The notes: generated from the sequence alone by a model not told the origin. A stretch of 11,371 nt of DNA from Lachnospiraceae bacterium (GCA_022790905.1 JAAVYC010000224.1:1-11371); one strand, 5' to 3'. Counted from the first letter of the stretch, positions 1 through 8,252 are shown. Made by a program: numbers and translations.

Positions 1-605
<605 letters not shown>

Positions 606-911
606 TTTCTCCGTTTGTCCCTCTCCCTCAGACTTCTCATCTGGCTTTGAGTTCCTTGTTTCTTCTCTCTTTACTGGTGCACTTTCTCAGTGCTTTCCGT
701 TCTTCTTGCTTGAATTTCTTCTCTTCGATTTTTCAAGGTCTTTATTTCACTGTTCAGTTTTCATGGTACACAACTTCGCTGCTTTTCCTTGCTTCACGAT
801 CCCTCGTGTCGCAACTCCCTTACTCTATCACAGCTCACTCTTTTTGTCAACTGCTTTTTTTCTGGATTTTATTTGTTTCTATCCACTTTTTTCACTGCGC
901 TTTCCGTGCGG
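606..911 (-). promoter_or_regulatory. rrn operon leader (pre-16S 5' region)
   Basis: This ~300-nt stretch between the rrn promoters and 16S holds no credible gene; open frames across it run into or antisense to the rRNA. On the minus strand it is purine-rich, as rrn leaders often are. It contains a small hairpin (GCACT/AGTGC, near 677-691) and the motif TGAAAACTGAACA (751-763), which resembles box-A-like segments of Firmicutes rRNA leaders. The function of that motif is an inference. The 3' partner of any processing stem for 16S lies outside the window. Confidence 0.55.
822..850 (-). promoter_or_regulatory. rrn promoter P2
   Basis: This is a second perfect TTGACA (845-850) with a 17-bp spacer to TAGAGT (822-827); a TG pair one base before the -10 box makes it an extended -10. 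The start would be near 815. As in P1, TCCAG followed by an A-tract lies just upstream of the -35 box. Tandem promoters are usual for rRNA operons. Confidence 0.7.
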
Positions 912-918
912 TGGGTAC

Positions 919-947
919 ATAGTATCACCAAATAATTCTGATGTCAA
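919..947 (-). promoter_or_regulatory. rrn promoter P1
   Basis: On the minus strand a perfect -35 box TTGACA (942-947) is followed, after 17 bp, by TACTAT (919-924). Just upstream of the -35 box (about 951-990) is a very A/T-rich stretch with A-tracts that could act as an UP element. Transcription would start near 912 and run left through the leader into 16S rRNA. Confidence 0.75.
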
Positions 948-1000
948 TACTTTTTTCTGGAAATTTTTAGAATAAAAATACTCTTTTTTGCATATAAAAT

Positions 1001-1037
1001 AGATATTGGGGTTGTTTAATAGACAACCCCAATATCT
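1001..1037 (-). terminator. Terminator after cvpA
   Basis: A perfect 15-bp inverted repeat (1001-1015 with 1023-1037) has a 7-nt loop. On the minus strand it begins 48 bp after the cvpA stop and is followed by ATTTTATATG, a modest U-rich tail. It ends the LysM-DUF5711-cvpA unit and insulates it from the rrn promoters just downstream. The plus side lacks a T-tract, so it is probably one-directional. Confidence 0.8.
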
Positions 1038-1085
1038 TGCTAACCATTTTGAATTAAATTTACATTATTATATTACAAATCCACT

Positions 1086-1790
1086 TTATAAAAAGATACC
1101 AATTATATATGCGACAAAATTATTTTCAAATAAAATTGTCAAAATTTCGCTGTCTTTAATCAAACTCAACAATTCTTGTCCCATCGGTATCGCCTGCATA
1201 ATTTTAATAAAATAGAAAAATAACCAAACTATCAGCAAACCTTCCACAAATCCAATGACAGCTCCAAGAATATGATTTACGCTTTTCAAAATCGGCAATT
1301 TCGAAATGCCATCAACAATGCCTTTTAAAAAGTGAAGTATAATGATACAAATGATCCAAGCTATAAAGAGGGCAATTCCATTTACAATAAACCGCGCCAT
1401 CTGTTCTGCTACAGCTTTATAAGCTCCAGTAGATTCCAAAATATTATCGGACCCTTCCTGTATTTTTTGAAAAAATTCCTTTTCCAAAAACTCCGGTATT
1501 TCAATCCCATACTCTTTCAAACTATTTGTATCTGCTTCCTCTTCTGTCTTTTCCGAAATCTGTTCTTGCGCTCTTTTTCGGATTCCCTCCTCGCATTTTG
1601 TCGCAATTTTTTGATATATTTGTGTGTTTTCTTCGATCATTTTACTAATATATGGTGTCGCCCAGGCAACAAACACGATCGTAATAATCAGAGAAAGCAT
1701 GGAATACAATACTCTCAACATTCCTTTGCAGTAACCATAAATTATGTATATTATCAGTATCGCCAGTACAACAATTAAAAGCCAATTCAT
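1086..1790 (-). CDS. cvpA: CvpA family membrane protein
   Basis: The product is 234 aa and matches the CvpA (colicin V production) family, integral membrane proteins of poorly defined role linked in other bacteria to envelope stress tolerance. Four hydrophobic segments are visible at about residues 2-20, 27-47, 133-156 and 173-197, plus a hydrophobic C-terminal tail (222-234). The segment from LPILKSVN to VEGLLIVW (165-189) is the typical conserved last-helix region. The 48-132 loop between helices 2 and 3 is long, charged and amphipathic. The start has a good ribosome site (GAGGAAA). It begins 15 nt after the upstream DUF5711-type gene and is last in its operon, followed by a hairpin terminator. 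Family assignment is confident; the cellular role is not known. Confidence 0.85.
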   Translation of the reverse strand: MNWLLIVVLAILIIYIIYGYCKGMLRVLYSMLSLIITIVFVAWATPYISKMIEENTQIYQKIATKCEEGIRKRAQEQISEKTEEEADTNSLKEYGIEIPEFLEKEFFQKIQEGSDNILESTGAYKAVAEQMARFIVNGIALFIAWIICIIILHFLKGIVDGISKLPILKSVNHILGAVIGFVEGLLIVWLFFYFIKIMQAIPMGQELLSLIKDSEILTILFENNFVAYIIGIFL

Positions 1791-1805
1791 TACTTATTTC
1801 CTCAT

Positions 1806-3014
1806 TCACTTAAGTTTCATCTCTGCGGTCTCACCTTCTAAAATAAATATATAACTTCCAAAAATATTTCCAGGCAAAATTTTATATACATTTTTATCCA
1901 AAGCCTCGTGATATTTTTCGACTCCCCGAAGGGTAAAAATGGTACACTCATTATTATTAATTAAACAGATTTCATTATTATCTAAAAATTCTGCTTTTCG
2001 GTAAGTCCTAGAAAACGTTTTTTCTTTGATGAGTCCTCCTCGATTATCGTATGTTTTGAGGCAATAGACATCATTCTTTTTATTTCCGCCGCTATTTTCA
2101 TTATCAAAAATCATTCCAATATATTTGTCATTGAAAAAAAACGTTCTTAAACGGCTGTCAAATTTTATCTTCTTTTTCTCCTGTGGTTTCTTAGTTCCCT
2201 CAAAAAACATTATGTTCTTATCACTGACCGCTATCATTTTATCATTATTAATATATTCTATCTGAGGGATGACAATATCGTCATATTCATACGTTGCCAC
2301 TACATTGTCAATTTTTTTCTGCCCTGCCGAACCAAAATTATAAAAAGAAATGACGGTTTTCACAACTCCACTTTTGATATCGAGAATGGAAACTGCTAAT
2401 TTTTCTCCATCTTCGGATAACGCAATATCTAACGGATAACCACTATTTTGGGCGTGAAATTCGCCTTCCGCCAAATCTTTTCCAGAATTATCGCAAATTT
2501 TAATGTAGCCGACTCCCTCATCCTCCATAAGAATTGCAAGTGTTCCCTGATTTGCAACTTTAATTCTTACAATTGGCTTCGTCGTTTCGATCTTTCCACA
2601 AAGTCCTTCTTTATCTAAAATATAAGCTCTATTTCCACCCTTATCACCAATCGCTATATATTTTTTTGACAGATCTACCATTGGATTTTCCATCTCGTAA
2701 GCCTGATTCCAGATTAAGTCATTAGAAATATCCGTATAAAAGGCTCCGTCATTACTGTATTTTAAAATACCACCCTGAAATGTCATAAAAGTTGTAGCGG
2801 CCGTATCCTGCCTTTCATAAGAAGATTTTACTTTATGGCCATCATAAGTGCGCAATTGATTAATAACATAGAACAAAAGCAAAAACAGAAGAACTGCTCC
2901 TACGACTATGCCAACCCGTCTCGCAATCTTCAAGCGATGTTCTCGAATTTTTCTGTCAAGTTCTTCTAAATCCGTATGGATCGTCTGGAAAGGCTGTCGT
3001 TTTATTTCTGCCAT
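1806..3014 (-). CDS. DUF5711-type single-pass membrane protein
   Basis: The product is 402 aa. The N-terminal ~32 residues are charged and cytoplasmic (several Arg/Lys before the membrane), one hydrophobic helix lies at about 34-52, and the remaining ~350 residues should be outside the cell. That outer part is made of short beta-rich repeats with motifs such as YIAIGDKGG, LAISLSEDGE-like DIALSEDGEKLAV and MIAVSDKN, which look like blades of a beta-propeller. I recognise it as resembling the DUF5711 family common in Lachnospiraceae; no function is established. The ribosome site is AAGGTGG. It lies 72 bp after the LysM gene, with a possible promoter of its own, and 15 bp before cvpA. Being a membrane-anchored propeller, it may be a binding or scaffold protein (inference). 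Confidence 0.75.
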   Translation of the reverse strand: MAEIKRQPFQTIHTDLEELDRKIREHRLKIARRVGIVVGAVLLFLLLFYVINQLRTYDGHKVKSSYERQDTAATTFMTFQGGILKYSNDGAFYTDISNDLIWNQAYEMENPMVDLSKKYIAIGDKGGNRAYILDKEGLCGKIETTKPIVRIKVANQGTLAILMEDEGVGYIKICDNSGKDLAEGEFHAQNSGYPLDIALSEDGEKLAVSILDIKSGVVKTVISFYNFGSAGQKKIDNVVATYEYDDIVIPQIEYINNDKMIAVSDKNIMFFEGTKKPQEKKKIKFDSRLRTFFFNDKYIGMIFDNENSGGNKKNDVYCLKTYDNRGGLIKEKTFSRTYRKAEFLDNNEICLINNNECTIFTLRGVEKYHEALDKNVYKILPGNIFGSYIFILEGETAEMKLK

Positions 3015-3045
3015 GTATCATGCCACCTTTTTTGTATTTCTACCC

Positions 3046-3074
3046 ATTATAACAAATATCAGATTTCATGGCAC
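3046..3074 (-). promoter_or_regulatory. Possible internal promoter for the DUF5711-cvpA pair
   Basis: The minus strand has a perfect TATAAT (3046-3051) preceded by TGT, giving an extended -10, and GTGCCA (3069-3074) as a weak -35 box at 17 bp. Transcription would begin near 3039, leaving a leader of about 25 nt that still includes the ribosome site. The sequence overlaps the very end of the LysM gene only in its upstream part. Confidence 0.45.
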
Positions 3075-3086
3075 TAATTTTTCATT

Positions 3087-4301
3087 TTATGGAAGGATTA
3101 ATTTTTGTCCTGCAAAAATATTATCTGCATTTTCGATTCCGTTAAGCTCTTTCATTTTGGAAACTCTAGATGTATTTCCATAAATTTTTGTACTGATAGA
3201 TTCTAACGAATCACCATTTTTTACAATATAATACCCCTGTGCTAAAATTGTCTCGGCTTCGCTCGGTTCCTGTGCTGTCTCTTCCACGGTCTTTTCTTCC
3301 GTCGTCTCTTTCTTCTCTTCCTTTTCTTTTTTTACTTCCTTTTCCTTTTTCTCCTCTTCTTTTTTCTCATTATTGCTCTTTGCAGATGTCTCTACTGTCT
3401 CATCTAACGGTTCTACGTCACCGTCCACAGTGGTCACAGCCATTTCATCGACATCCTTTTTTTCCATCTGCTCTTCATTTTTAAAATTGCCTGCAATTAG
3501 AGATACTGCTTCTTGGAGCTGATTCATTTTTTCATAACTTCCAATACTATTTACCCCCATGACAAGTGTACTGAGTACTAAAACTGCACATGCTGCATAT
3601 CCTATTACTCCCAACTGTTTTTTCTTCGGACGCTCCTCTATCGTAAATTTTTCACGATAATTTTTTGCAACTTCATCCACAACAACTTCTAATGTAGCAC
3701 TTGGATTTGTTCTCTCGCGATATTGCACCATATACTCTTGCATTTTAGGATTTTGCTCATAAAAAATATAATAGCCTTCTTTTTTCCGAAGACTTCCTTT
3801 TTCATAAACATAAAAATTTTCTTCGCATTCAATATCATCTAAGAGCAGAAGTAAAGAATTCGCCTCTTTAAAATTCATCCGATGAGTTCGCTCAATCTCT
3901 GTGGTAAGTCTTGGAGGCATTCCACCTGTGATAAAAGCCCATCCTAAAATTTGAAGCGATTTATCCGGATCCTCATCGTCAAAATATTCTTTCATCTGTT
4001 TATAAATGTAACCCCAGATCTCTTCTGTGAACTGTGGAATTCCTTTTTCAAACTCAATCTCTTCTATGTAAAAAGCTCCCTTTACAAAGTAATATAAAAT
4101 AGAATTCTCTTCCTCTTGTCTTCCGACTAAAGCCGCAACTTTAAAGTCTCCTGTCTCTTCCCGGTTGCTTGGATGTAAAAAAGTGTAAACAAAATCTTCT
4201 ACATATATTTTGTATTTTTCATTTGGGCTACCAATTTGTCTTAAGTTTCTTGGAAGTTTTATCGTTGGTTTTGCTTGTCCTTCCTGTATAATTTCTATCA
4301 T
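3087..4301 (-). CDS. LysM-domain membrane protein with a large cytoplasmic N-terminal domain
   Basis: The product is 404 aa with a clear layout. Residues 1-227 form a folded, probably cytoplasmic domain. A basic PKKK precedes one hydrophobic helix at 229-250, giving an N-in, C-out orientation. Residues 255-305 are a polar linker, 306-350 a very Lys/Glu-rich stretch, and 357-403 a LysM domain (YYIVKNGDSLESIS to IFAGQKLILP) that typically binds peptidoglycan. So it should tie the cytoplasm to the cell wall. The N-terminal domain has an LGW segment (119-121) and a conserved-looking GYYIFYEQNPKMQEYM tail (176-191). Its pattern recalls MPN/JAB domains without the metal-binding histidines, which is a tentative inference. 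The start has a strong ribosome site (AAGGGGGT). It is first in an operon with a DUF5711-type gene and cvpA. Confidence 0.8.
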   Translation of the reverse strand: MIEIIQEGQAKPTIKLPRNLRQIGSPNEKYKIYVEDFVYTFLHPSNREETGDFKVAALVGRQEEENSILYYFVKGAFYIEEIEFEKGIPQFTEEIWGYIYKQMKEYFDDEDPDKSLQILGWAFITGGMPPRLTTEIERTHRMNFKEANSLLLLLDDIECEENFYVYEKGSLRKKEGYYIFYEQNPKMQEYMVQYRERTNPSATLEVVVDEVAKNYREKFTIEERPKKKQLGVIGYAACAVLVLSTLVMGVNSIGSYEKMNQLQEAVSLIAGNFKNEEQMEKKDVDEMAVTTVDGDVEPLDETVETSAKSNNEKKEEEKKEKEVKKEKEEKKETTEEKTVEETAQEPSEAETILAQGYYIVKNGDSLESISTKIYGNTSRVSKMKELNGIENADNIFAGQKLILP

Positions 4302-4333
4302 GGTGACCCCCTTTGCCTATGGCTATAATTTCG

Positions 4334-4379
4334 CTCGATACCATCGAGTTACCTATATCTTATCATATTCTATTTTCAA
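4334..4379 (-). promoter_or_regulatory. Promoter and leader hairpin of the LysM operon
   Basis: On the minus strand TTGAAA (4374-4379) and TATAGG (4352-4357) are 16 bp apart and form a moderate promoter, with a start near 4345. Right at the expected start is a 6-bp palindrome, CTCGAT-ACC-ATCGAG (4334-4348), which could be an operator or a small leader hairpin. No other gene signal is seen between the LysM start and the recR terminator. Confidence 0.4.
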
Positions 4380-4428
4380 CTTTTGACGACTCCTGTCACA
4401 GAAAAAATTTTTCTTTTGACAAAAACAC

Positions 4429-4466
4429 AAAAAAACTGCCTTTGTCAGACAAAAAGCAGTTTTTTA
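4429..4466 (-). terminator. Terminator after recR
   Basis: An inverted repeat AAAAAACTGC / GCAGTTTTTT (4430-4439 with 4456-4465) has an inner TTGT/ACAA extension that shortens the loop. It begins 25 bp after the recR stop. On the minus strand the hairpin runs into TTTTTTTGTGTTTTTG, a strong U-tract. It closes the pfkA-dnaX-ybaB-recR unit. The T-run on the plus side could also let it work in the other direction. Confidence 0.85.
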
Positions 4467-4490
4467 TTGCGAATTTTTCTTTCCTATTTT

Positions 4491-5087
4491 TTACAAAGCA
4501 GTTCGACCTTCTAATGCCCGGAGCAGAGTAACCTCATCAATATATTCCAAATCGCCTCCTACCGGAACGCCGCTTGCAATTCGTGTCACCACAACTCCCG
4601 TCGGTTTAATCAATTTACTAATATACATCGCCGTTGTCTCTCCCTCTAGACTAGAGTTTGTCGCTATAATTACTTCCTTTATCTCATCCTGCAATCTTTG
4701 CATCAATTCCTTTAGCCGAATATCATTTGGTCCAATTCCAAGCATAGGCGAAATTGCCCCATGCAAAACGTGGTAGACACCCTCATATTTTCCGGTTTTT
4801 TCGTAGGCTGCCAAGTCCCTGGTATTTTCCACAACCATAATCTGCTTTTGATCGCGCTTTGGATTGCTGCAAATAGGACATACCTCCTGATCCGTCAGAG
4901 TAAAACATTTTTTACAATAGCGAACATTTTCTTTTGCCTCTAAAATAGAAGATGATAATTCTTTTACATTTTCTACAGACATATTTAGAATATGAAACGC
5001 CAGACGCTGTGCCGATTTCCTCCCAATTCCGGGAAGTCCTGAAAGCTGTTCTATTAACTTATTAATTTGACGGCTATAATAATCCAT
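4491..5087 (-). CDS. recR: Recombination mediator RecR
   Basis: RecR acts with RecF and RecO to load RecA on gapped single-stranded DNA coated with SSB. The 198-aa product has the full family layout and length. A helix-hairpin-helix segment LSGLPGIGRKSAQRLA lies at 15-30, and a four-cysteine zinc site at C58, C61, C70 and C73. A Toprim domain starts at about 82 (IMVVENTRD) and includes the LHGAISP segment, and the ASGVPVGGDLEYIDEVTL C-terminal Walker-B-like part is present. The start has a strong AAGGAGAGG site and lies 17 bp after ybaB. The gene order dnaX-ybaB-recR is conserved widely in bacteria. It is last in the unit. Confidence 0.98.
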   Translation of the reverse strand: MDYYSRQINKLIEQLSGLPGIGRKSAQRLAFHILNMSVENVKELSSSILEAKENVRYCKKCFTLTDQEVCPICSNPKRDQKQIMVVENTRDLAAYEKTGKYEGVYHVLHGAISPMLGIGPNDIRLKELMQRLQDEIKEVIIATNSSLEGETTAMYISKLIKPTGVVVTRIASGVPVGGDLEYIDEVTLLRALEGRTAL

Positions 5088-5104
5088 GACCTCTCCTTAG
5101 CATT

Positions 5105-5458
5105 TTAAAATGGGAAACCGCCGCCCATCCCTCCGAGTCCTCCTGTGATTTTGGACATAGATTGCGTAGAAATCTCATCGATCTCACGAAGAGCCTCATT
5201 TGTAGCTGCCATAATCAAATCTTCTAACATTTCTACATCATCTGGGTCTACTGCCTCCGGATCAATTTTAATCTTGGTAATTTCTTTTTTCCCAGATACT
5301 GTCACCTCCACAACGCCTCCGCCCGCGGTGGATGTCACCTCTTTTTCCTGAAGCTCTTTCGTAGCTTCCTCCATCTGCTTTTGCATCTTTTGTGCCTGTT
5401 TCATGATATTATTCATATTGCCCGGCATACCTCCCGGAAATCCACCTCTTTTTGCCAT
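5105..5458 (-). CDS. ybaB: YbaB/EbfC family nucleoid-associated protein
   Basis: The 117-aa product belongs to the YbaB/EbfC family of small dimeric DNA-binding proteins that coat the nucleoid. It has the Gly/Met-rich N-terminus (GGFPGGMPGNMNN), the helix QAQKMQKQMEEATKEL (21-36) and the beta core GGGVVEVTVSGKKEITKIKIDPEAVD. A C-terminal helix ends in a Gly-rich tail. Its length is typical. The ribosome site AAGGAGG is near perfect and lies in the 11-bp gap after dnaX, so the pair is surely cotranscribed. It sits between dnaX and recR as in most bacteria, which points to a shared role near replication and repair, although the exact function is unsettled. Confidence 0.95.
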   Translation of the reverse strand: MAKRGGFPGGMPGNMNNIMKQAQKMQKQMEEATKELQEKEVTSTAGGGVVEVTVSGKKEITKIKIDPEAVDPDDVEMLEDLIMAATNEALREIDEISTQSMSKITGGLGGMGGGFPF

Positions 5459-5469
5459 CTTTTTCCTCC

Positions 5470-7050
5470 TTATTCTAATTCATCTTCTATTGTAATATCC
5501 ATATGAATCACATCTCGCAAATCCACATAACTCTCCTCAAACGGACGATTTGTCTCATTGAGCTGAATCTGTACCTCCACATGGCTTCCTATCCGCTGTT
5601 CAATTACCGTCTCAATTTCTTTTTTTCGCTCTTCATCATTCAAATAAGACACCGCCATCTCATCCTCTAAAATGATCAAAAGCACATTATCTCCACTAAG
5701 ACTTGGTTTCGCCAATTTCAAATAAGTTTTCATAAGCCCAGGAAGTTCTTGTAAAATATTACTCCAGTTCCTTGCGACCTCCCGTACATCTTCCGGTATT
5801 GCTTTTGGATATTCTTTTTTCTTCTTTGGGGGTTCCTCCACGGACGAAACTCTATTCGGCTCCCCCATCTCTTTTTGCGCAGATATCACTGTAATTCCCT
5901 GCTCCAATTGCTTTTCTATCTGGTGTATACGATCTAAAATAGAACTTTCATCCTTCTCCATCTGCGGTCTGCAAAGTTTGATAAGGGCAATCTCAATAAG
6001 TACTCTTTTCTGACTGGAATATTTTATCCGGTTAGAAAGCTCTGAAAAAATACGGATATAACGGATCAATATCTCTGTCTCAATCATTTGCGCCTCTTCT
6101 TTTAAAAGTGCAAAATTCTCTGAGGAGATATCCAGCACATCTTCCATTTCATCAGAATTTTGTGCCAAAAGTAAATTCCTCAAGTACCAGATAAAATCTG
6201 TAACAAATTGTCCCAGTTCCCGCCCTTGAATCACAATCTCTTCTATAAACTTTATAGTTCCTAAAACGTCTCCGCCCAAAATCTCACGAAATAACGTCCC
6301 AAACACTTCTATATCTACTGCCCCCAGCACTTCAAGAACACGATCATATGTGAGCTTTTCTCCGAGATAAAAAGCAATACATTGATCTAAAAGACTCAGG
6401 GCATCGCGCATAGAGCCATCTGCTGTTTTTGCCACGTAACGAATTGCTTTCTCTTCTGCCTCTACACCTTCTTCTCTTAAAAGTTCAAAAAGTCTTTTGG
6501 CTATTGTCTCAATAGAGATTCGATGAAAATCATATCTTTGGCAACGCGAGAGTATTGTAATTGGTATTTTATGAACTTCCGTGGTCGCTAAAATAAATAT
6601 AACGTAGGATGGCGGCTCCTCTAAAGTTTTTAAAAGAGCATTGAATGCTCCTATGGATAACATATGCACCTCGTCAATGATATACACTTTGTATTTTCCC
6701 TCCGTAGGCGCATATTCGACTTCCTCTCGGATTTGCCGAACATTTTCGACACCGTTATTGGATGCCGCATCAATCTCAACCACGTTCATGGAAGTGCCTG
6801 CCGCAATTGTACGACAGGCTTCACAAGTCCCGCACGGACTGCCATCTACTGGATGTTCACAGTTCACCGCTTTTGCAAAAATTTTTGCCACTGTGGTTTT
6901 TCCGGTACCTCTTGTGCCGCAAAAAAGATAGGCATGTCCGATTCTATCTGCTTTTAATTGATTTTTTAATGTCGTAACAATATGTTCCTGCCCTTTTACA
7001 TCCTCAAATTCCTGCGGGCGAAACTTTCGATACAGTGCTGTATAAGACAT
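5470..7050 (-). CDS. dnaX: DNA polymerase III subunit tau (clamp loader)
   Basis: The product is the ATP-driven motor of the clamp loader, which places the beta clamp on primed DNA and links the polymerase cores. In the 526-aa sequence, Walker A is GTRGTGKT (45-52). A zinc module uses C64, C73, C76 and C79. Walker B is IIDE with D126-E127, and the SRC motif carries the arginine finger R169. Domain III helices follow to about residue 360, then a charged linker rich in Lys/Pro near 400-415, and a C-terminal tau-specific region. The length is a little below the ~560 aa of Bacillus. The start has a GAGGA site and lies 25 bp after pfkA, with no terminator seen between them. No strong frameshift signal for a short gamma form was found. 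Confidence 0.97.
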   Translation of the reverse strand: MSYTALYRKFRPQEFEDVKGQEHIVTTLKNQLKADRIGHAYLFCGTRGTGKTTVAKIFAKAVNCEHPVDGSPCGTCEACRTIAAGTSMNVVEIDAASNNGVENVRQIREEVEYAPTEGKYKVYIIDEVHMLSIGAFNALLKTLEEPPSYVIFILATTEVHKIPITILSRCQRYDFHRISIETIAKRLFELLREEGVEAEEKAIRYVAKTADGSMRDALSLLDQCIAFYLGEKLTYDRVLEVLGAVDIEVFGTLFREILGGDVLGTIKFIEEIVIQGRELGQFVTDFIWYLRNLLLAQNSDEMEDVLDISSENFALLKEEAQMIETEILIRYIRIFSELSNRIKYSSQKRVLIEIALIKLCRPQMEKDESSILDRIHQIEKQLEQGITVISAQKEMGEPNRVSSVEEPPKKKKEYPKAIPEDVREVARNWSNILQELPGLMKTYLKLAKPSLSGDNVLLIILEDEMAVSYLNDEERKKEIETVIEQRIGSHVEVQIQLNETNRPFEESYVDLRDVIHMDITIEDELE

Positions 7051-7075
7051 CTATCGTCCTCGTTTCTAATTTCAC

Positions 7076-8149
7076 TTAATCCCCAAAACTGATTCCCATG
7101 CTTTTTGCTTCCTGGATCATCTGACAATGTGGATTTACTGTCTTTAACTTGCCTGCCACATCTCCCAATGGCACACGTTTGGTATTTCCATTTACCATTG
7201 CGATCATATTGCCATAGTCCTCATCCATAATCGCCTGCGCTGCCGCTGCACCAAGGCGGCTGCAGAGAACGCGGTCATACGGACACGGACTTCCGCCGCG
7301 CTGTGTATGTCCTGGGACTACAACACGGACTTCCACATCTAATCTCTTTTCGATCATATCCGCTAACTCATAAGATACAGATGGGAATTTATAATTTTTC
7401 AATTTTTCTTTGTATTCTTTTTTGCTCAATTTCGCGTCTTCTTTGGAAATTGCCCCTTCTGCTACCGCGAGAATTGTAAATCCTTTTCCGGCTCTGCTTC
7501 TTTTTTCAATTGCCTCCGAGACACGCTCTATATCGTATGGGATCTCAGGCAATAAAATAATATCTGCACCGCTGGCAACTCCTGCATACAGGGTGAGCCA
7601 ACCGACTTTATGTCCCATAACTTCCACAATAAAAATACGGTTATGAGAGGCTGCTGTTGTGTGCACACAATCAATCGCATCCGTTGCAATATTGATAGCA
7701 CTTTGGAATCCAAATGTTACGTCTGTTCCATAGATATCATTATCAATTGTTTTTGGCAGATGAATGACATGCAGTCCTTCTTCCCGCAAAAGGTTCGCAC
7801 TCTTTTGTGTTCCATTTCCGCCCAGTATCACCAGACAGTCCAAATTTAATTTATAATAAGTCTGTTTCATGGCCTCCACTTTATCAAGGCCATTTTTATC
7901 CGGTACCCTCATCAGTTTAAACGGCTGACGGGAAGAACCCAAAATCGTTCCTCCTTTTGTCAAAATTCCGGAGAAATCTTCTGAAGTCAACAGTCGATAA
8001 TTTCCGTAAATCAGACCTTTATAACCTTCAAAAAATCCATAGACTTCCAATTCATTGCAACTTTCGCTTAATCCTTTTACAACACCGCGCATTGCTGCGT
8101 TTAATGCTTGGCAATCACCTCCGCTTGTCAGCATGCCAATTCTTTTCAT
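7076..8149 (-). CDS. pfkA: 6-phosphofructokinase
   Basis: The product phosphorylates fructose 6-phosphate to fructose 1,6-bisphosphate, the committed step of glycolysis. The 357-aa sequence has the family motifs: TSGGDCQALNAA (8-19), PKTIDND (132-138) with the catalytic D136, EVMGHKVGWLTL (176-187), PEIPYD, and PGHTQRGGSP (279-288). The phosphate-donor loop reads GGNGT (110-114): Gly at the usual position 104 (E. coli numbering) points to ATP, but the aspartate before it, which helps hold Mg-ATP, is Asn. K133 in PKTIDND matches the longer PFK group that includes actinobacterial and PPi-type enzymes. So ATP is the likely donor, though this is not certain. It is first in a unit with dnaX-ybaB-recR; the ribosome site is GGATGAGG. 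Confidence 0.93.
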   Translation of the reverse strand: MKRIGMLTSGGDCQALNAAMRGVVKGLSESCNELEVYGFFEGYKGLIYGNYRLLTSEDFSGILTKGGTILGSSRQPFKLMRVPDKNGLDKVEAMKQTYYKLNLDCLVILGGNGTQKSANLLREEGLHVIHLPKTIDNDIYGTDVTFGFQSAINIATDAIDCVHTTAASHNRIFIVEVMGHKVGWLTLYAGVASGADIILLPEIPYDIERVSEAIEKRSRAGKGFTILAVAEGAISKEDAKLSKKEYKEKLKNYKFPSVSYELADMIEKRLDVEVRVVVPGHTQRGGSPCPYDRVLCSRLGAAAAQAIMDEDYGNMIAMVNGNTKRVPLGDVAGKLKTVNPHCQMIQEAKSMGISFGD

Positions 8150-8214
8150 TTACCTCATCCTCTCCATATCTTCTCATTATTTAATCTTATCATTTATTAT
8201 ACACAATCATCGTT

Positions 8215-8243
8215 ATTATAATATATTTTTTTATGCATAACAA
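8215..8243 (-). promoter_or_regulatory. Promoter of pfkA-dnaX-ybaB-recR
   Basis: The minus strand has TTGTTA (8238-8243), a 17-bp spacer and a perfect TATAAT (8215-8220). Transcription would begin near 8208, about 58 nt before the pfkA start. A second TATAAT lies at 8196-8201 without a clear -35 box. No attenuator-like hairpin is seen in the leader. The -35 box is only 9 bp from that of the oppositely directed promoter at 8253-8280. Confidence 0.65.
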
Positions 8244-8252
8244 TACTCGACC

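Noticed and set aside
5811..5825. Run of six A in dnaX (coding strand) as a programmed frameshift for a gamma form
   Set aside because: The run is not in the phase of a classical A-AAA-AAG slip, and the -1 frame stays open for about 30 codons, so there is no prompt stop as in E. coli dnaX.
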